From positions 3,100,001 through 3,164,000 of the forward strand of contig NZ_CP124681.1 of the NCBI RefSeq assembly GCF_029961765.1: a stretch of DNA of 64,000 nucleotides, written 5' to 3'. The notes below the pieces were generated by a model, which was given only the letters and a program-made list of their open reading frames with translations, was not told where the DNA came from and did no database searches. Source of the DNA: Nocardioides sp. QY071 (GTDB lineage Bacteria; Actinomycetota; Actinomycetes; Propionibacteriales; Nocardioidaceae). Of the stretch, positions 25,580 to 34,166 are shown one piece after another; position 1 is the stretch's first letter, and each line of letters starts with the position of its first letter. Both the position numbers and the translations under genes were made by a program.

Positions 25580-26521
25580 TCAGCAGGCGAACTGGCGGCG
25601 GTAGCTCTGCGGGCTGACCCCGCGGACCCGCACGAAGTGGTGGCGCAGCGTCGCGGCGTTGCCGAAGCCGACCTCGCCGGCGATCCACTCGACCGGCTGC
25701 TCGGTGCGCTCCAGCAGCTCCTCGGCGGCACTGACCCGCTGCCGGGTGACCCAGTGGTGCGGGGTCGTTCCGGTCTCGTCGCGGAAGCGGCGGGCGAAGG
25801 TGCGTGGCGACATCAGCGCCCGCTTGGCGAGCGCCTCGACGGAGTGGTCCTCGCCGAGGTTCTCCAGGATCCAGGTGAGCAGCGGGCGGAGCGTGTCGGC
25901 GTCGCAGTCGGGCACGGCGCGGGCGATGTACTGGGCCTGTCCCCCGTCGCGGTACGGCGGCACGACGGCCCGACGCGCGACGATGTTGGCGATGCCGGCG
26001 CCGTACTCCTGGCGCCAGATGTGCAGCGCGGCGTCGAGCCCGGCCGCACTGCCGGCGCCGGTGACCACCTGGCCCGCGTCGACGTAGAGGACCTCGGGGA
26101 TCACCTTCGCGAGCGGGTACTCGCGCTGCAGCCGCTCGGTGTGCATCCAGTGCGTCGTGCACTCGCGGCCGTCGAGCAGGCCGGCCTGGCCGAGCACGAA
26201 GGAGCCACTGCAGACCGACATCAGCCGGGCACCGCGGTCGTGGGCGGCGCGGATCGCGTCGAGGACGGCCGGCGACGCATCGCAGTTCTTGATCGCGGGG
26301 ATCGCCACCAGATCGGCCTCGGCGACCCGGTCGAGACCGTGGGCGGCCTGCAGGGTGAAGCCCATCGAGGTGCGCATCGGGCGGTCGTCCTCGGCGCACA
26401 CGGCGAAGTCGATCGCCGGCACGCCGTCGTCGGTGCGGTCGATCCCGAAGGCCTCGCACAGGATCCCCAGCTCGAACGGAGCGACGCCGTCGAAGGCGAT
26501 CACGGCCACGTTGGTCAGCAC
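25580..26521 (-). CDS. GlxA-type AraC-family regulator (DJ-1/PfpI plus HTH)
   Basis: A 313-residue regulator. Residues about 1-175 form a DJ-1/PfpI-like amidotransferase fold with the nucleophile-elbow cysteine in SVCSGSFVLGQAGLL. Residues about 210-310 form the AraC double helix-turn-helix, with ALAKRALMSPRTFARRFRDE and then PVEWIAGEVGFGNAATLRHH. Relatives sense amines or amino acids and activate catabolic genes. GTG 26521 is the start (VLTNVAVIAFDGVAPFELG). It is divergent from a tiny membrane ORF across a region with repeated GTGGCA half-sites, and lies upstream of the PucR gene. Confidence 0.9.
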   Translation of the reverse strand: MLTNVAVIAFDGVAPFELGILCEAFGIDRTDDGVPAIDFAVCAEDDRPMRTSMGFTLQAAHGLDRVAEADLVAIPAIKNCDASPAVLDAIRAAHDRGARLMSVCSGSFVLGQAGLLDGRECTTHWMHTERLQREYPLAKVIPEVLYVDAGQVVTGAGSAAGLDAALHIWRQEYGAGIANIVARRAVVPPYRDGGQAQYIARAVPDCDADTLRPLLTWILENLGEDHSVEALAKRALMSPRTFARRFRDETGTTPHHWVTRQRVSAAEELLERTEQPVEWIAGEVGFGNAATLRHHFVRVRGVSPQSYRRQFAC

Positions 26522-26540
26522 CGGACCACTCTCGCAGCAG

Positions 26541-26588
26541 AGTGGCAGATAATCAATGCAGTGCGTCTTTTCTGCCACTGGTGGCAGG
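26541..26588. promoter_or_regulatory. Cluster of GTGGCAG half-sites in divergent promoter region
   Basis: AGTGGCAGA (26541-26549) and TCTGCCACT (26571-26579) are perfect 9-bp inverted repeats. The second overlaps another palindrome, TGCCAC-TG-GTGGCA (26573-26586). Three half-sites thus sit 20-68 bp upstream of the GlxA-type gene and just before the small ORF at 26615. The region is unusually AT-rich (GATAATCAATGCA). A natural autoregulatory operator for the GlxA-type protein. Confidence 0.6.
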
Positions 26589-26614
26589 AACTGCGCCAGA
26601 GCATGATTTCTGCC

Positions 26615-26725
26615 ATGACCATCGCACTGATCCTCCTCCTGCTTCTCGCCGGGCTCGGCGGGCTCCTCCACTGGGCACACCGCGACGGGCTGCTCATCCG
26701 CCAGCAGCCCACCTGGTTCGACTGA
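26615..26725 (+). CDS. Tiny single-span membrane protein
   Basis: A 36-residue ORF: MTIALILLLLLAGLGGLLHW then AHRDGLLIRQQPTWFD. One transmembrane helix and a charged cytoplasmic-like tail. An in-frame ATG at 26603 would add four residues. It is divergent from the GlxA-type gene and shares its operator-like region. Third-base usage fits coding DNA, but no homologue is recognised and a clear ribosome site is lacking, so it is a candidate only. Confidence 0.45.
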   Translation: MTIALILLLLLAGLGGLLHWAHRDGLLIRQQPTWFD

Positions 26726-26812
26726 CCCGCACGGGCAGGTGGGGATATCCCCACCTCCGGTTCGGGGCCTGGACTCCGCGCGGTCACCGCCTGCGGCGAC
26801 GAGCGTGGAGCC

Positions 26813-27961
26813 ATGACCACCACCACTCTCGGGCCCACCCGACGCAGCGAGCGTGCGCTCGCCCCCGACCTGATCCGTGGCGCGATGCTGCTGTTCATCG
26901 CGCTCGCCAACGCAGGCAACTGCGCCTTCGCCGGCCAGCCCGGCCTCGACCCCGACCCGCACGGCATCGCCAGGGTCCTCAACTTCGGGCTCTCCCTGCT
27001 CGTCGACAGCCGGGCCTATCCCGTCTTCGCGATCATGTTCGGCTACGGCCTGGTCCAGATCGCCCGGCGCCAGGAGCGTGCCGGCGCCGACCCCCGGCGG
27101 GTCCTCGTCCGGCGCAACGCCTGGCTGGTCGGCTTCGGCCTCGTGCACGCGGGCCTGCTCTACTTCGGCGACTTCCTCGGCGCGTACGGGCTGCTGGGCC
27201 TGGCCGCGACCTTCCTGCTCGTGCGCCGCACCGACCGCTTCCACCGGGCGGTGCTGTGGCTGTGGGGACTGCAGTCGATCTACCTCGTCGTGCTCCCGGT
27301 CCTCGCCGCCACCCACGACTGGTCCGGCGGCGCCGGGCTGGTCAACTCACCGAACCCCTCGCTCGCCGCGGACTCCTACCGCGCCTCCATCGGCGACCGG
27401 ATCGCCGAGTGGCCCGCCCACACGCTTTCCGTGCTGCCGGCCATCGTCATCGTCTGGCTCGGGATCTGGGCGGCTCGGCGTCGGATCCTCGAGAACGTCG
27501 ACCAGCACCGCACCCTGCTCGTCCGCACCGCGGTCATCGGCCTCGGCATCGCGGTCCTCGGCGGACTCCCCTACGCCCTCGTCGCCGCCGGCGTCCTCCA
27601 CCCGGCCGCCGGCACCGTCGACATCCTCGCCCTGCTCCACGACGTCAGCGGCGAGTACGCCGGGCCCGGCTACATCGCCGCCCTCGCCCTCCTCGGCGCC
27701 CGCCTCTCCCGCACGGGACGAGTCGGCGCCGTGGCCGCTCTCGGTCAGCGCTCCCTGTCCGGCTACCTGCTCCAGTCGGTGTGCTGGCTGGTCCTGTTCG
27801 CGCCCTTCGCCCTCGACCTCGGCGGCCACACCGCCTTCGCGGTGCTCGCCGCGGTCGGCGTCTGGCTCGCCTCCGTGGCGCTCGCCGCCGGCCTCCACAG
27901 GCGCGACCACCCCGGCCCGGCCGAGAAGGTCCTGCGCCGGCTCACCTACGGCCACCGCTGA
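26813..27961 (+). CDS. DUF418 membrane protein
   Basis: A 382-residue polytopic protein with about ten hydrophobic segments. It starts with APDLIRGAMLLFIALANAGN, has SRAYPVFAIMFGYGLVQIAR, and the C-terminal part with LGQRSLSGYLLQSVCWLVLF is the DUF418 signature as I remember it. Members are related to membrane acyltransferases but have no defined role. ATG 26813 is preceded by GTGGAG. It ends 76 bp before rpsA, facing it, with a perfect 32-bp palindrome in between. Confidence 0.85.
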   Translation: MTTTTLGPTRRSERALAPDLIRGAMLLFIALANAGNCAFAGQPGLDPDPHGIARVLNFGLSLLVDSRAYPVFAIMFGYGLVQIARRQERAGADPRRVLVRRNAWLVGFGLVHAGLLYFGDFLGAYGLLGLAATFLLVRRTDRFHRAVLWLWGLQSIYLVVLPVLAATHDWSGGAGLVNSPNPSLAADSYRASIGDRIAEWPAHTLSVLPAIVIVWLGIWAARRRILENVDQHRTLLVRTAVIGLGIAVLGGLPYALVAAGVLHPAAGTVDILALLHDVSGEYAGPGYIAALALLGARLSRTGRVGAVAALGQRSLSGYLLQSVCWLVLFAPFALDLGGHTAFAVLAAVGVWLASVALAAGLHRRDHPGPAEKVLRRLTYGHR

Positions 27962-27977
27962 GACAGCCAGAAAGACC

Positions 27978-28009
27978 CGAAGGCCCCGACCGTACGGTCG
28001 GGGCCTTCG
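27978..28009. terminator. Perfect 32-bp palindromic terminator between DUF418 gene and rpsA
   Basis: The 32 bases 27978-28009 are exactly their own reverse complement, giving up to a 14-bp stem with a small loop (left arm CGAAGGCCCCGACCGT). It sits between two convergent stop codons and can serve both transcripts. No long T-run follows on either strand. Confidence 0.85.
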
Positions 28010-28036
28010 TGGTTGCTGCGGTGAAGCGTGGGGCGA

Positions 28037-29509
28037 TCAGTTGCCGCCGGTCAGCTTCTCGCGAAGCGCCTGCAGCGCCTCGTCGGACGCGAGCGAGCCG
28101 CCGGTGGCGTCCTCGGCCGGGGCGGAGGAGTACGAGCTGGACTCGCCCGCCTCGATCTCGGCCTGCTTCGCGTCGGCCTGCTGCTTGACGTGGGCCTCCC
28201 AGCGAGCGTGCGCCTTGGCGTACTGCTCCTCCCACTTCGCACGCTGCTCGTCGAAGCCCTCGAGCCACTCGCCCGTCTCCGGGTCGAAGCCCTCGGGGTA
28301 GATGTAGTTGCCCTGGTCGTCGTACGTGGCCTCCATGCCGTACAGCGTCGGGTCGAACTCCTCGACGTCCGCCGCGGCAGCGGTCTCGTTGGCCTGCTTG
28401 AGCGAGAGGGAGATCCGGCGACGCTCGAGGTCGATGTCGATGATCTTGACCATGACGTCGTCGCCGACCTGGACGACCTGCTCCGGGATCTCGACGTGGC
28501 GCTCGGCCAGCTCGGAGATGTGGACCAGGCCCTCGATGCCCTCCTCGACCCGCACGAACGAGCCGAAGGGAACCAGCTTGGTGACCTTGCCGGGGACAAT
28601 CTGACCGATCTGGTGGGTCCGGGCGAAGTGCTGCCACGGGTCCTCCTGGGTCGCCTTCAGCGACAGGGAGACACGCTCGCGGTCCATGTCGACGTCGAGG
28701 ACCTCGACGGTGACCTCGTCACCCACGGTGACGACCTCGGACGGGTGGTCGATGTGCTTCCAGGACAGCTCCGAGACGTGGACGAGACCGTCGACGCCGC
28801 CGAGGTCCACGAACGCACCGAAGTTGACGATCGAGGACACGACACCCTTGCGGATCTGGCCCTTCTGGAGCTGGGTGAGGAAGCCGTGGCGGACCTCGGA
28901 CTGGGTCTGCTCGAGCCAGGCACGGCGCGACAGGACCACGTTGTTGCGGTTCTTGTCGAGCTCGATGATCTTGGCCTCGAGGGTCTGACCGACGTAGGGC
29001 TGCAGGTCGCGGACCCGGCGCATCTCGACGAGCGAGGCGGGCAGGAAGCCGCGCAGGCCGATGTCGATGATGAGGCCGCCCTTGACGACCTCGATGACGG
29101 TGCCCTCGACGACGCCGTCGGCCTCCTTGATCTCCTCGATCGTGCCCCAGGCGCGCTCGTACTGGGCGCGCTTCTTGGACAGGATCAGGCGACCCTCCTT
29201 GTCCTCCTTCTGGAGAACGAGAGCCTCGACCTTGTCGCCCACCTGGACGACCTCGGACGGGTCGACGTCGTGCTTGATCGACAGCTCACGCGAGGGGATG
29301 ACGCCCTCGGTCTTGTAGCCGATGTCCAGCAGAACCTCGTCACGGTCCACCTTGACGATGGTGCCGTCGACGATGTCGCCGTCGTTGAAGTACTTGATGG
29401 TCGCGTCGATGGCGGCCAGGAAGTCCGCCTCGGAGCCGATGTCGTTGACCGCGACCTGGGGCGCGTTGTCGTCGAAGCTCGCAAGGGGGGTCGAGAGGGT
29501 GCTCGTCAT
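28037..29509 (-). CDS. rpsA: 30S ribosomal protein S1
   Basis: Ribosomal protein S1, 490 residues, which helps the 30S subunit bind mRNA. Four S1 RNA-binding domains follow one another: about 38-105 (DGTIVKVDRDEVLLDIGYKT), 123-190 (GTVIEVVKGGLIIDIGLRGF), 210-278 (GVVSSIVNFGAFVDLGGVDG) and 295-365 (GKVTKLVPFGSFVRVEEGIE). The C-terminal 120 residues are acidic and low in complexity, usual for actinobacterial S1. ATG 29509 is the start (MTSTLSTPLASFDDN), with AAGGA upstream. The gene belongs to the conserved coaE-rpsA-polA backbone. Confidence 0.97.
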   Translation of the reverse strand: MTSTLSTPLASFDDNAPQVAVNDIGSEADFLAAIDATIKYFNDGDIVDGTIVKVDRDEVLLDIGYKTEGVIPSRELSIKHDVDPSEVVQVGDKVEALVLQKEDKEGRLILSKKRAQYERAWGTIEEIKEADGVVEGTVIEVVKGGLIIDIGLRGFLPASLVEMRRVRDLQPYVGQTLEAKIIELDKNRNNVVLSRRAWLEQTQSEVRHGFLTQLQKGQIRKGVVSSIVNFGAFVDLGGVDGLVHVSELSWKHIDHPSEVVTVGDEVTVEVLDVDMDRERVSLSLKATQEDPWQHFARTHQIGQIVPGKVTKLVPFGSFVRVEEGIEGLVHISELAERHVEIPEQVVQVGDDVMVKIIDIDLERRRISLSLKQANETAAAADVEEFDPTLYGMEATYDDQGNYIYPEGFDPETGEWLEGFDEQRAKWEEQYAKAHARWEAHVKQQADAKQAEIEAGESSSYSSAPAEDATGGSLASDEALQALREKLTGGN

Positions 29510-29601
29510 GTAGTCGGTCAGTCCTTGAAGTGGGCAGATGTAGTCGGGATGATGCGTCTGCGGACCGTCGCCCGGCGGGCAGGCCAGCACACAGACGTTC
29601 C

Positions 29602-29632
29602 AGAGTACGCGCCGCCCGACGCGGGAGTCCAA
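29602..29632 (-). promoter_or_regulatory. Possible rpsA promoter
   Basis: On the minus strand TTGGAC (29632-29627) and TACTCT (29607-29602) resemble -35 and -10 boxes, 93 bp or more upstream of the rpsA ATG. The 19-base spacer is longer than ideal, so this is only a candidate. Confidence 0.3.
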
Positions 29633-29657
29633 CCGGCGACCACTATCCTCGGCAGAC

Positions 29658-30500
29658 GTGCAGGACGTCGAGGGCGCAGAGGGCGTCGAAGCATGGCCAC
29701 ATCCCCCCGTGACCGCCCACCGGCGGGCCGCCGACGAGGGCGAGTCGCGCCGTGCCAACGGAGCCGACTGGGACCGGTACGCCGACGAGTACCAGGCGAC
29801 CCACGGCGGGTTCCTCGGTGACATCGGCTTCGTGTGGGGCCCCGAGGGGCTGAGGGAGGAGAACGCCGGGATTCTGGGCGAGGTGCGCGATCGCGACGTC
29901 CTCGAGGTCGGCTCCGGCGCCGGTCAGTGCTCGCGCTGGGTGCGCAGCCGGGGCGGGCGCGCCATCGGGCTCGACCTCTCCCACCGGCAGCTGCAGCACT
30001 CGCGACGGATCGACGAGGCGTCCACGGTCGTCGTACCCAGCGTGCTCGGCACCGCCACCGCGCTCCCCTTCGCCGACGCGAGCTTCGACGTCGTGTTCTC
30101 CTCCTTCGGGGCGCTGCAGTTCGTGGCCGACATCGACGTCGCCGTCGCCGAGACCGCGCGGGTGCTGCGTCCGGGTGGCAGGTTCGCGTTCTCGATCACC
30201 CACCCCACACGGTGGATGTTCCCCGACGATCCCGGCGAGGAGGGGCTGACGGCGACCCAGTCGTACTGGGACCGCACGCCGTACGTCGAGGTCGACGACG
30301 CGACCGGCGCGACGTCGTACGTCGAGCACCACCGCACCCTCGGCGACTGGGTCGCGCTACTGGCGGGGGCGGGCTTCCGGCTGACCACGCTGCTCGAGCC
30401 GGAGTGGCCCGAGGGGCACGAGCGGCTCTGGGGCGGGTGGTCCGGGACCCGTGGGCGGCTCACGCCGGGCACGGCCATCTTCGGCGCGGACCTGGGCTGA
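29658..30500 (+). CDS. Class I SAM-dependent methyltransferase
   Basis: A 280-residue methyltransferase. Motif I is DVLEVGSGAGQCSRWVRSRG, followed by the acidic residue in AIGLDLS; motif II lies in LPFADASFDVVFSSFGALQF and motif III in RVLRPGGRFAFSITHP. Substrate unknown. The GTG at 29658 is used here; another GTG at 29709 (VTAHRRAADEGES) would shorten the product by 17 residues. It is divergent from rpsA. From memory a methyltransferase of this type is often found beside rpsA in actinobacteria. Confidence 0.87.
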   Translation: MQDVEGAEGVEAWPHPPVTAHRRAADEGESRRANGADWDRYADEYQATHGGFLGDIGFVWGPEGLREENAGILGEVRDRDVLEVGSGAGQCSRWVRSRGGRAIGLDLSHRQLQHSRRIDEASTVVVPSVLGTATALPFADASFDVVFSSFGALQFVADIDVAVAETARVLRPGGRFAFSITHPTRWMFPDDPGEEGLTATQSYWDRTPYVEVDDATGATSYVEHHRTLGDWVALLAGAGFRLTTLLEPEWPEGHERLWGGWSGTRGRLTPGTAIFGADLG

Positions 30501-30632
30501 CCTGGTCATTTCGGACCATGGCCGGCCGGGCCTTCCGTCCTCATTCCGGCCGGATCGACGGCGTACCCCTCCCCGGGACCGTCCCGCTCATCAATAGTGG
30601 CGGTTCGGGAACCGTGCTGGAGGGAGCACCTC

Positions 30633-33425
30633 ATGTCCGCATCACAGGCGCGTCGCAGGCTCAGGGCCGTGGCGCCACTCGGTACGGCGGCCGCGACCAT
30701 GGCCGCACTCGCACTGACCGTTCCACTCGCCCCACCAGCGCAGGCCGATCCCCTGCCGGCCCCCTACTCGGGATCGGCGCACGCCGACCTCGTGGACCTG
30801 CCGGTCGACGTACTCGATGCGTCGGCGGCGAGCGTGCCGGTGGGCCACGCGCTCACCACCGTCGACAGCACGCTGGCAGCCGACAACGTCACCGCGGACT
30901 CCGCCAACGTGGACGTCGCGCTGGCCGGTATCCCGATCGACCTGGACAGCCTCAGCGTCACCGCGCCGCCGACGGACTCCGCGTCCGACACGCTGGTGCC
31001 GCTCGACCTCGCCGCCCTGGGCGCGATCGACGCGATCGACCGCACCGTGGCGGCCAATTACGTCAGCGCGACGTCCTGCCCGCCGCTCGTCGGCACCGAG
31101 CGCCTGCTCGGCCGCTCCACCAGCTCCGTAGCGTCGGTCGGCCTGCTGAACAACGTGGCGACGATCGGCGCGGTCCAGGCGACGACCACGACGAAGCTGG
31201 TCGACGCCGACGTCGACGGTCACGCCGACATGGTCTCCGAGACCAGCACCACGGTCGGCGACGTCCAGCTGCTGCCCGCCGTGGCCGGCGGCATCACGGT
31301 CCGGCTCTCCGACGCCGTCGTGACCCGGGCCACCTCGGACGGCACCACCGGTACCGCCGCCGTCGTCAGCCCCGCCGTCACCGCCCAGGTCCTCGTGGCC
31401 GGCCTTCCCCTCGCCACGATCAACGTCGGCGACGGCATGGTGAACGTCCCGGTCAACCTCGGTCTCGCCACCGTCAGCCTGCAGATCGGCTTGGCCAACT
31501 TCACCGACACCTCCTCCGGCGCCACTGGCGCGGGTGCCCTCGACGCCGTGCTGCGCATCCGGCTGCAGGCGTCGCTCGCCCTCACCGAGCTGGCGGACCT
31601 CGACCTGGCGATCGGCGCCGGTGCGGTCGAGGCCACGGCGCCGGCAGGCGGCGTCGAGTGCGGCGCCACCCCGGCCGACACTGTCATCACGGCCCCGGCC
31701 GACGCCTCGACCGTCACCGACGCCACCCCCGCCATCACCGGCACCGGCGAGCCCGGCACCACGGTCTCCCTGGTGATCGACGGTGGCACCCCGATCAGCG
31801 TGCCGGTCGACGGGTCCGGCAACTGGACCTACACCCCGACCACCGACCTGACTGAAGGCAGCCACACCATCACGGCCGACGGCAACGCCAACGGCACCGG
31901 AGTCGACGACACCACCACCTTCACCGTCGACGCCGTACCCGCCGCCGCCACCGTGATCACCGCCCCGGCCGACGCCTCGACCGTCACCGACGCCACCCCC
32001 GCCATCACCGGCACCGCCGAGCCCGGCACCACGGTCTCCCTGGTCATCGACGGCGGCACCCCCATCACCGTCCCCGTGGACGGCACAGGGAACTGGACCT
32101 ACACCCCGACCACCGACCTGACTGAAGGCAGCCACACCGTCACGGCCGATGGCAACGCCAACGGCACCGGCGTCGACGACACCACCACCTTCACCGTCGA
32201 CGCCGTACCCGCCGCAGCCACCGTGATCACCGCCCCGGCCGACGCCTCGACCGTCACCGACGCCACCCCCGCCATCACCGGCACCGCCGAACCCAACTCG
32301 ACGATCTCCCTGGTCATCGACGGCGGCACCCCCATCACCGTCCCCGTCGACGGGTCGGGCAACTGGACCTACACCCCAGGAACCGACCTCACCGACGGCA
32401 GCCACACCGTGACCGCCGACGGCAACGCCAACGGCACCGGCGTCGACGACACCACCACCTTCACCGTCGACGCCGTACCCGCCGCCGCCACCGTGATCAC
32501 CGCCCCGGCCGACGCCTCCACCGTCACCGACACCACCCCCGCCATCACCGGCACCGCCGAACCCAACTCGACGATCACCCTGGTCATCGACGGCGGCACC
32601 CCCATCACCGTCCCCGTCGACGGGTCCGGCAACTGGACCTACACCCCGACCACCGACCTGACTGAAGGCAGCCACACCGTCACGGCCGATGGCAACGCCA
32701 ACGGCACCGGCGTCGACGACACCACCACCTTCACCGTCGACGTACCGCCGAAGGACACCGACGGCGACGGCGTACCGGACAGCCAGGAGGCGGCGGACGG
32801 GACCGACCCGAACAACCCGGACACCGACGACGACGGGCTGAACGACGGTGCCGAGAAGGCGGCCTGGACCAACCCGAACAACCCGGACACCGACGGCGAC
32901 GGCCTCAAGGACGGGCGGGAGGTCTTCGGACCGACGGGATGCGTGACTCCGGCTGGTGTCGCGACCAGCACCAACCCGCTCTGGCGCGACACCGACGCCG
33001 ACGGCCTGACCGACGGCCAGGAGGTCAACGGGTCCGACGTGGCGCAGAAGTACTGGACGGTCCGGGGCAAGCCGAGGAAGTCGAAGGCGAAGACGATCGG
33101 CCTGGTCCGCACCAACCCGTGCAACCGGGACACCGACGGCGACCGGCTCACCGACTTCCAGGAGGTCACCGGCGTCAAGGTCGGACAGCGGGTCGTCCGC
33201 TCGAAGGCCAACGGCGGGCCCTACAAGATCAAGGTCCGCAAGACCGACCCGACCCTCGCCGACACCGACAAGGACAAGCTGAGCGACTACGACGAGGTCA
33301 CCGGCGCGAAGAACAAGAGCTTCGGCAAGCGGAAGACCGACCCGACCCTCGCCGACACCGACTGGGGCGGCGGCCGCGACGGCAAGGAGGTCCGGACCAA
33401 GACCGACCCGAGCCGCCACGGCTGA
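30633..33425 (+). CDS. Large secreted protein with Ig-like tandem repeats and calcium-type repeats
   Basis: A 930-residue exported protein. ATG 30633 has GGAGGGA upstream and is followed by a signal peptide ending near PPAQA. Residues about 40-340 resemble the choice-of-anchor P type domain (SGSAHADLVDLPVDVLDAS). Four Ig-like repeats of 90 residues follow (about 350-705), each with ITAPADASTVTDATPAITGT and GNWTYTP. The last 220 residues hold thrombospondin type 3-like repeats (DTDGDGVPDSQEA, DTDDDGLNDGAE, DTDGDGLKDGRE), whose Asp-rich loops usually bind calcium. It ends without LPXTG or a transmembrane anchor. A surface or released structural or adhesive protein is likely; ligand unknown. Confidence 0.85.
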   Translation: MSASQARRRLRAVAPLGTAAATMAALALTVPLAPPAQADPLPAPYSGSAHADLVDLPVDVLDASAASVPVGHALTTVDSTLAADNVTADSANVDVALAGIPIDLDSLSVTAPPTDSASDTLVPLDLAALGAIDAIDRTVAANYVSATSCPPLVGTERLLGRSTSSVASVGLLNNVATIGAVQATTTTKLVDADVDGHADMVSETSTTVGDVQLLPAVAGGITVRLSDAVVTRATSDGTTGTAAVVSPAVTAQVLVAGLPLATINVGDGMVNVPVNLGLATVSLQIGLANFTDTSSGATGAGALDAVLRIRLQASLALTELADLDLAIGAGAVEATAPAGGVECGATPADTVITAPADASTVTDATPAITGTGEPGTTVSLVIDGGTPISVPVDGSGNWTYTPTTDLTEGSHTITADGNANGTGVDDTTTFTVDAVPAAATVITAPADASTVTDATPAITGTAEPGTTVSLVIDGGTPITVPVDGTGNWTYTPTTDLTEGSHTVTADGNANGTGVDDTTTFTVDAVPAAATVITAPADASTVTDATPAITGTAEPNSTISLVIDGGTPITVPVDGSGNWTYTPGTDLTDGSHTVTADGNANGTGVDDTTTFTVDAVPAAATVITAPADASTVTDTTPAITGTAEPNSTITLVIDGGTPITVPVDGSGNWTYTPTTDLTEGSHTVTADGNANGTGVDDTTTFTVDVPPKDTDGDGVPDSQEAADGTDPNNPDTDDDGLNDGAEKAAWTNPNNPDTDGDGLKDGREVFGPTGCVTPAGVATSTNPLWRDTDADGLTDGQEVNGSDVAQKYWTVRGKPRKSKAKTIGLVRTNPCNRDTDGDRLTDFQEVTGVKVGQRVVRSKANGGPYKIKVRKTDPTLADTDKDKLSDYDEVTGAKNKSFGKRKTDPTLADTDWGGGRDGKEVRTKTDPSRHG
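31681..32744 (+). repeat. Four tandem 270-bp repeats within the Ig-like protein gene
   Basis: Copies begin at 31681, 31951, 32221 and 32491 with an exact period of 270 bp; the last is slightly shorter where the calcium-type repeats begin. Identity between copies is very high at synonymous positions as well, so copying or gene conversion is recent. Differences cluster in short stretches such as GEPGTT versus AEPNST. Confidence 0.92.
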
Positions 33426-33467
33426 GGGGAACCGCCACCTCTCGTGCACTGTCACTAGGGTGGATCC

Positions 33468-34166
33468 GTGGACGCGGAGGAGATCGCCAAGTCGGCCGAG
33501 CTCGAGCACCGGCACTGGTGGTACGCCGCCCGCCGAGCCCTCGTGCGACGTACCGTCCGCGACTGGCCGGCGGGCCGCGCCATCGACGTCGGGTGTGGCA
33601 TGGGTGGCAACACCGCGGTGCTGCGCGAGCTCGGCTGGCAGGCGATCGGGGTCGAGTACACCGACACCGGCTCCGACATCGCCGCCGCCCGCGGCATCCC
33701 GGTCGTGCAGGGCGACGGCCGGCAGCTGCCCGTCGCGGACGCGTCGGTCGACCTGGTGATGTCGACCGACGCGTGGGAGCACATCGACGACGACGCGGCG
33801 GTGGCCCGCGAGACCGTGCGGGTGCTGCGTCCGGGTGGCCGCGTGCTCGTGGCGGTCCCGGCCGGGATGGCGCTGTGGAGCGGGCACGACGTCGCGCTGG
33901 GCCACGTCCGCCGCTACGAGAGGCAGCAGCTGGCCGACCTCGTGACCGGCGCCGGGCTGGTCATCGACGACCTCTGGTCGTGGAACGTGCTGCTGCGCCC
34001 GGTCGTCCGCGCCCGCCGCCGCAACAAGCACGCCGCCGAGAGCGAGATGGAGGAGGTGCACCCGGTGCTCAACGCCGGGCTGCGCGCCGCCCTCGCGGTC
34101 GAGCGCGGCCTGCCCGTCAAGCGGCTGCCGGGCGTCAGCCTGGTGGTCCTCGCCCACAAGCCGTGA
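33468..34166 (+). CDS. Class I SAM-dependent methyltransferase
   Basis: A 232-residue methyltransferase with motif I in AIDVGCGMGGNTAVLRELGW, motif II in VDLVMSTDAWEHIDDDAAVA and motif III in VLRPGGRVLVAVP. Later residues (GHVRRYERQQLADLVTGAGL) resemble ubiquinone- or glycan-modifying methyltransferases. GTG 33468 is the start. Its TGA overlaps the GTG of the acyltransferase-like gene (GTGA). Placement next to a glycan locus suggests modification of a lipid or sugar carrier, which is inference. Confidence 0.83.
   Translation: MDAEEIAKSAELEHRHWWYAARRALVRRTVRDWPAGRAIDVGCGMGGNTAVLRELGWQAIGVEYTDTGSDIAAARGIPVVQGDGRQLPVADASVDLVMSTDAWEHIDDDAAVARETVRVLRPGGRVLVAVPAGMALWSGHDVALGHVRRYERQQLADLVTGAGLVIDDLWSWNVLLRPVVRARRRNKHAAESEMEEVHPVLNAGLRAALAVERGLPVKRLPGVSLVVLAHKP

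Noticed and set aside
31681..32744. Tandem repeats as a possible CRISPR array
   Set aside because: Period is 270 bp with no short repeat-spacer pattern and the stretch is coding in frame throughout.
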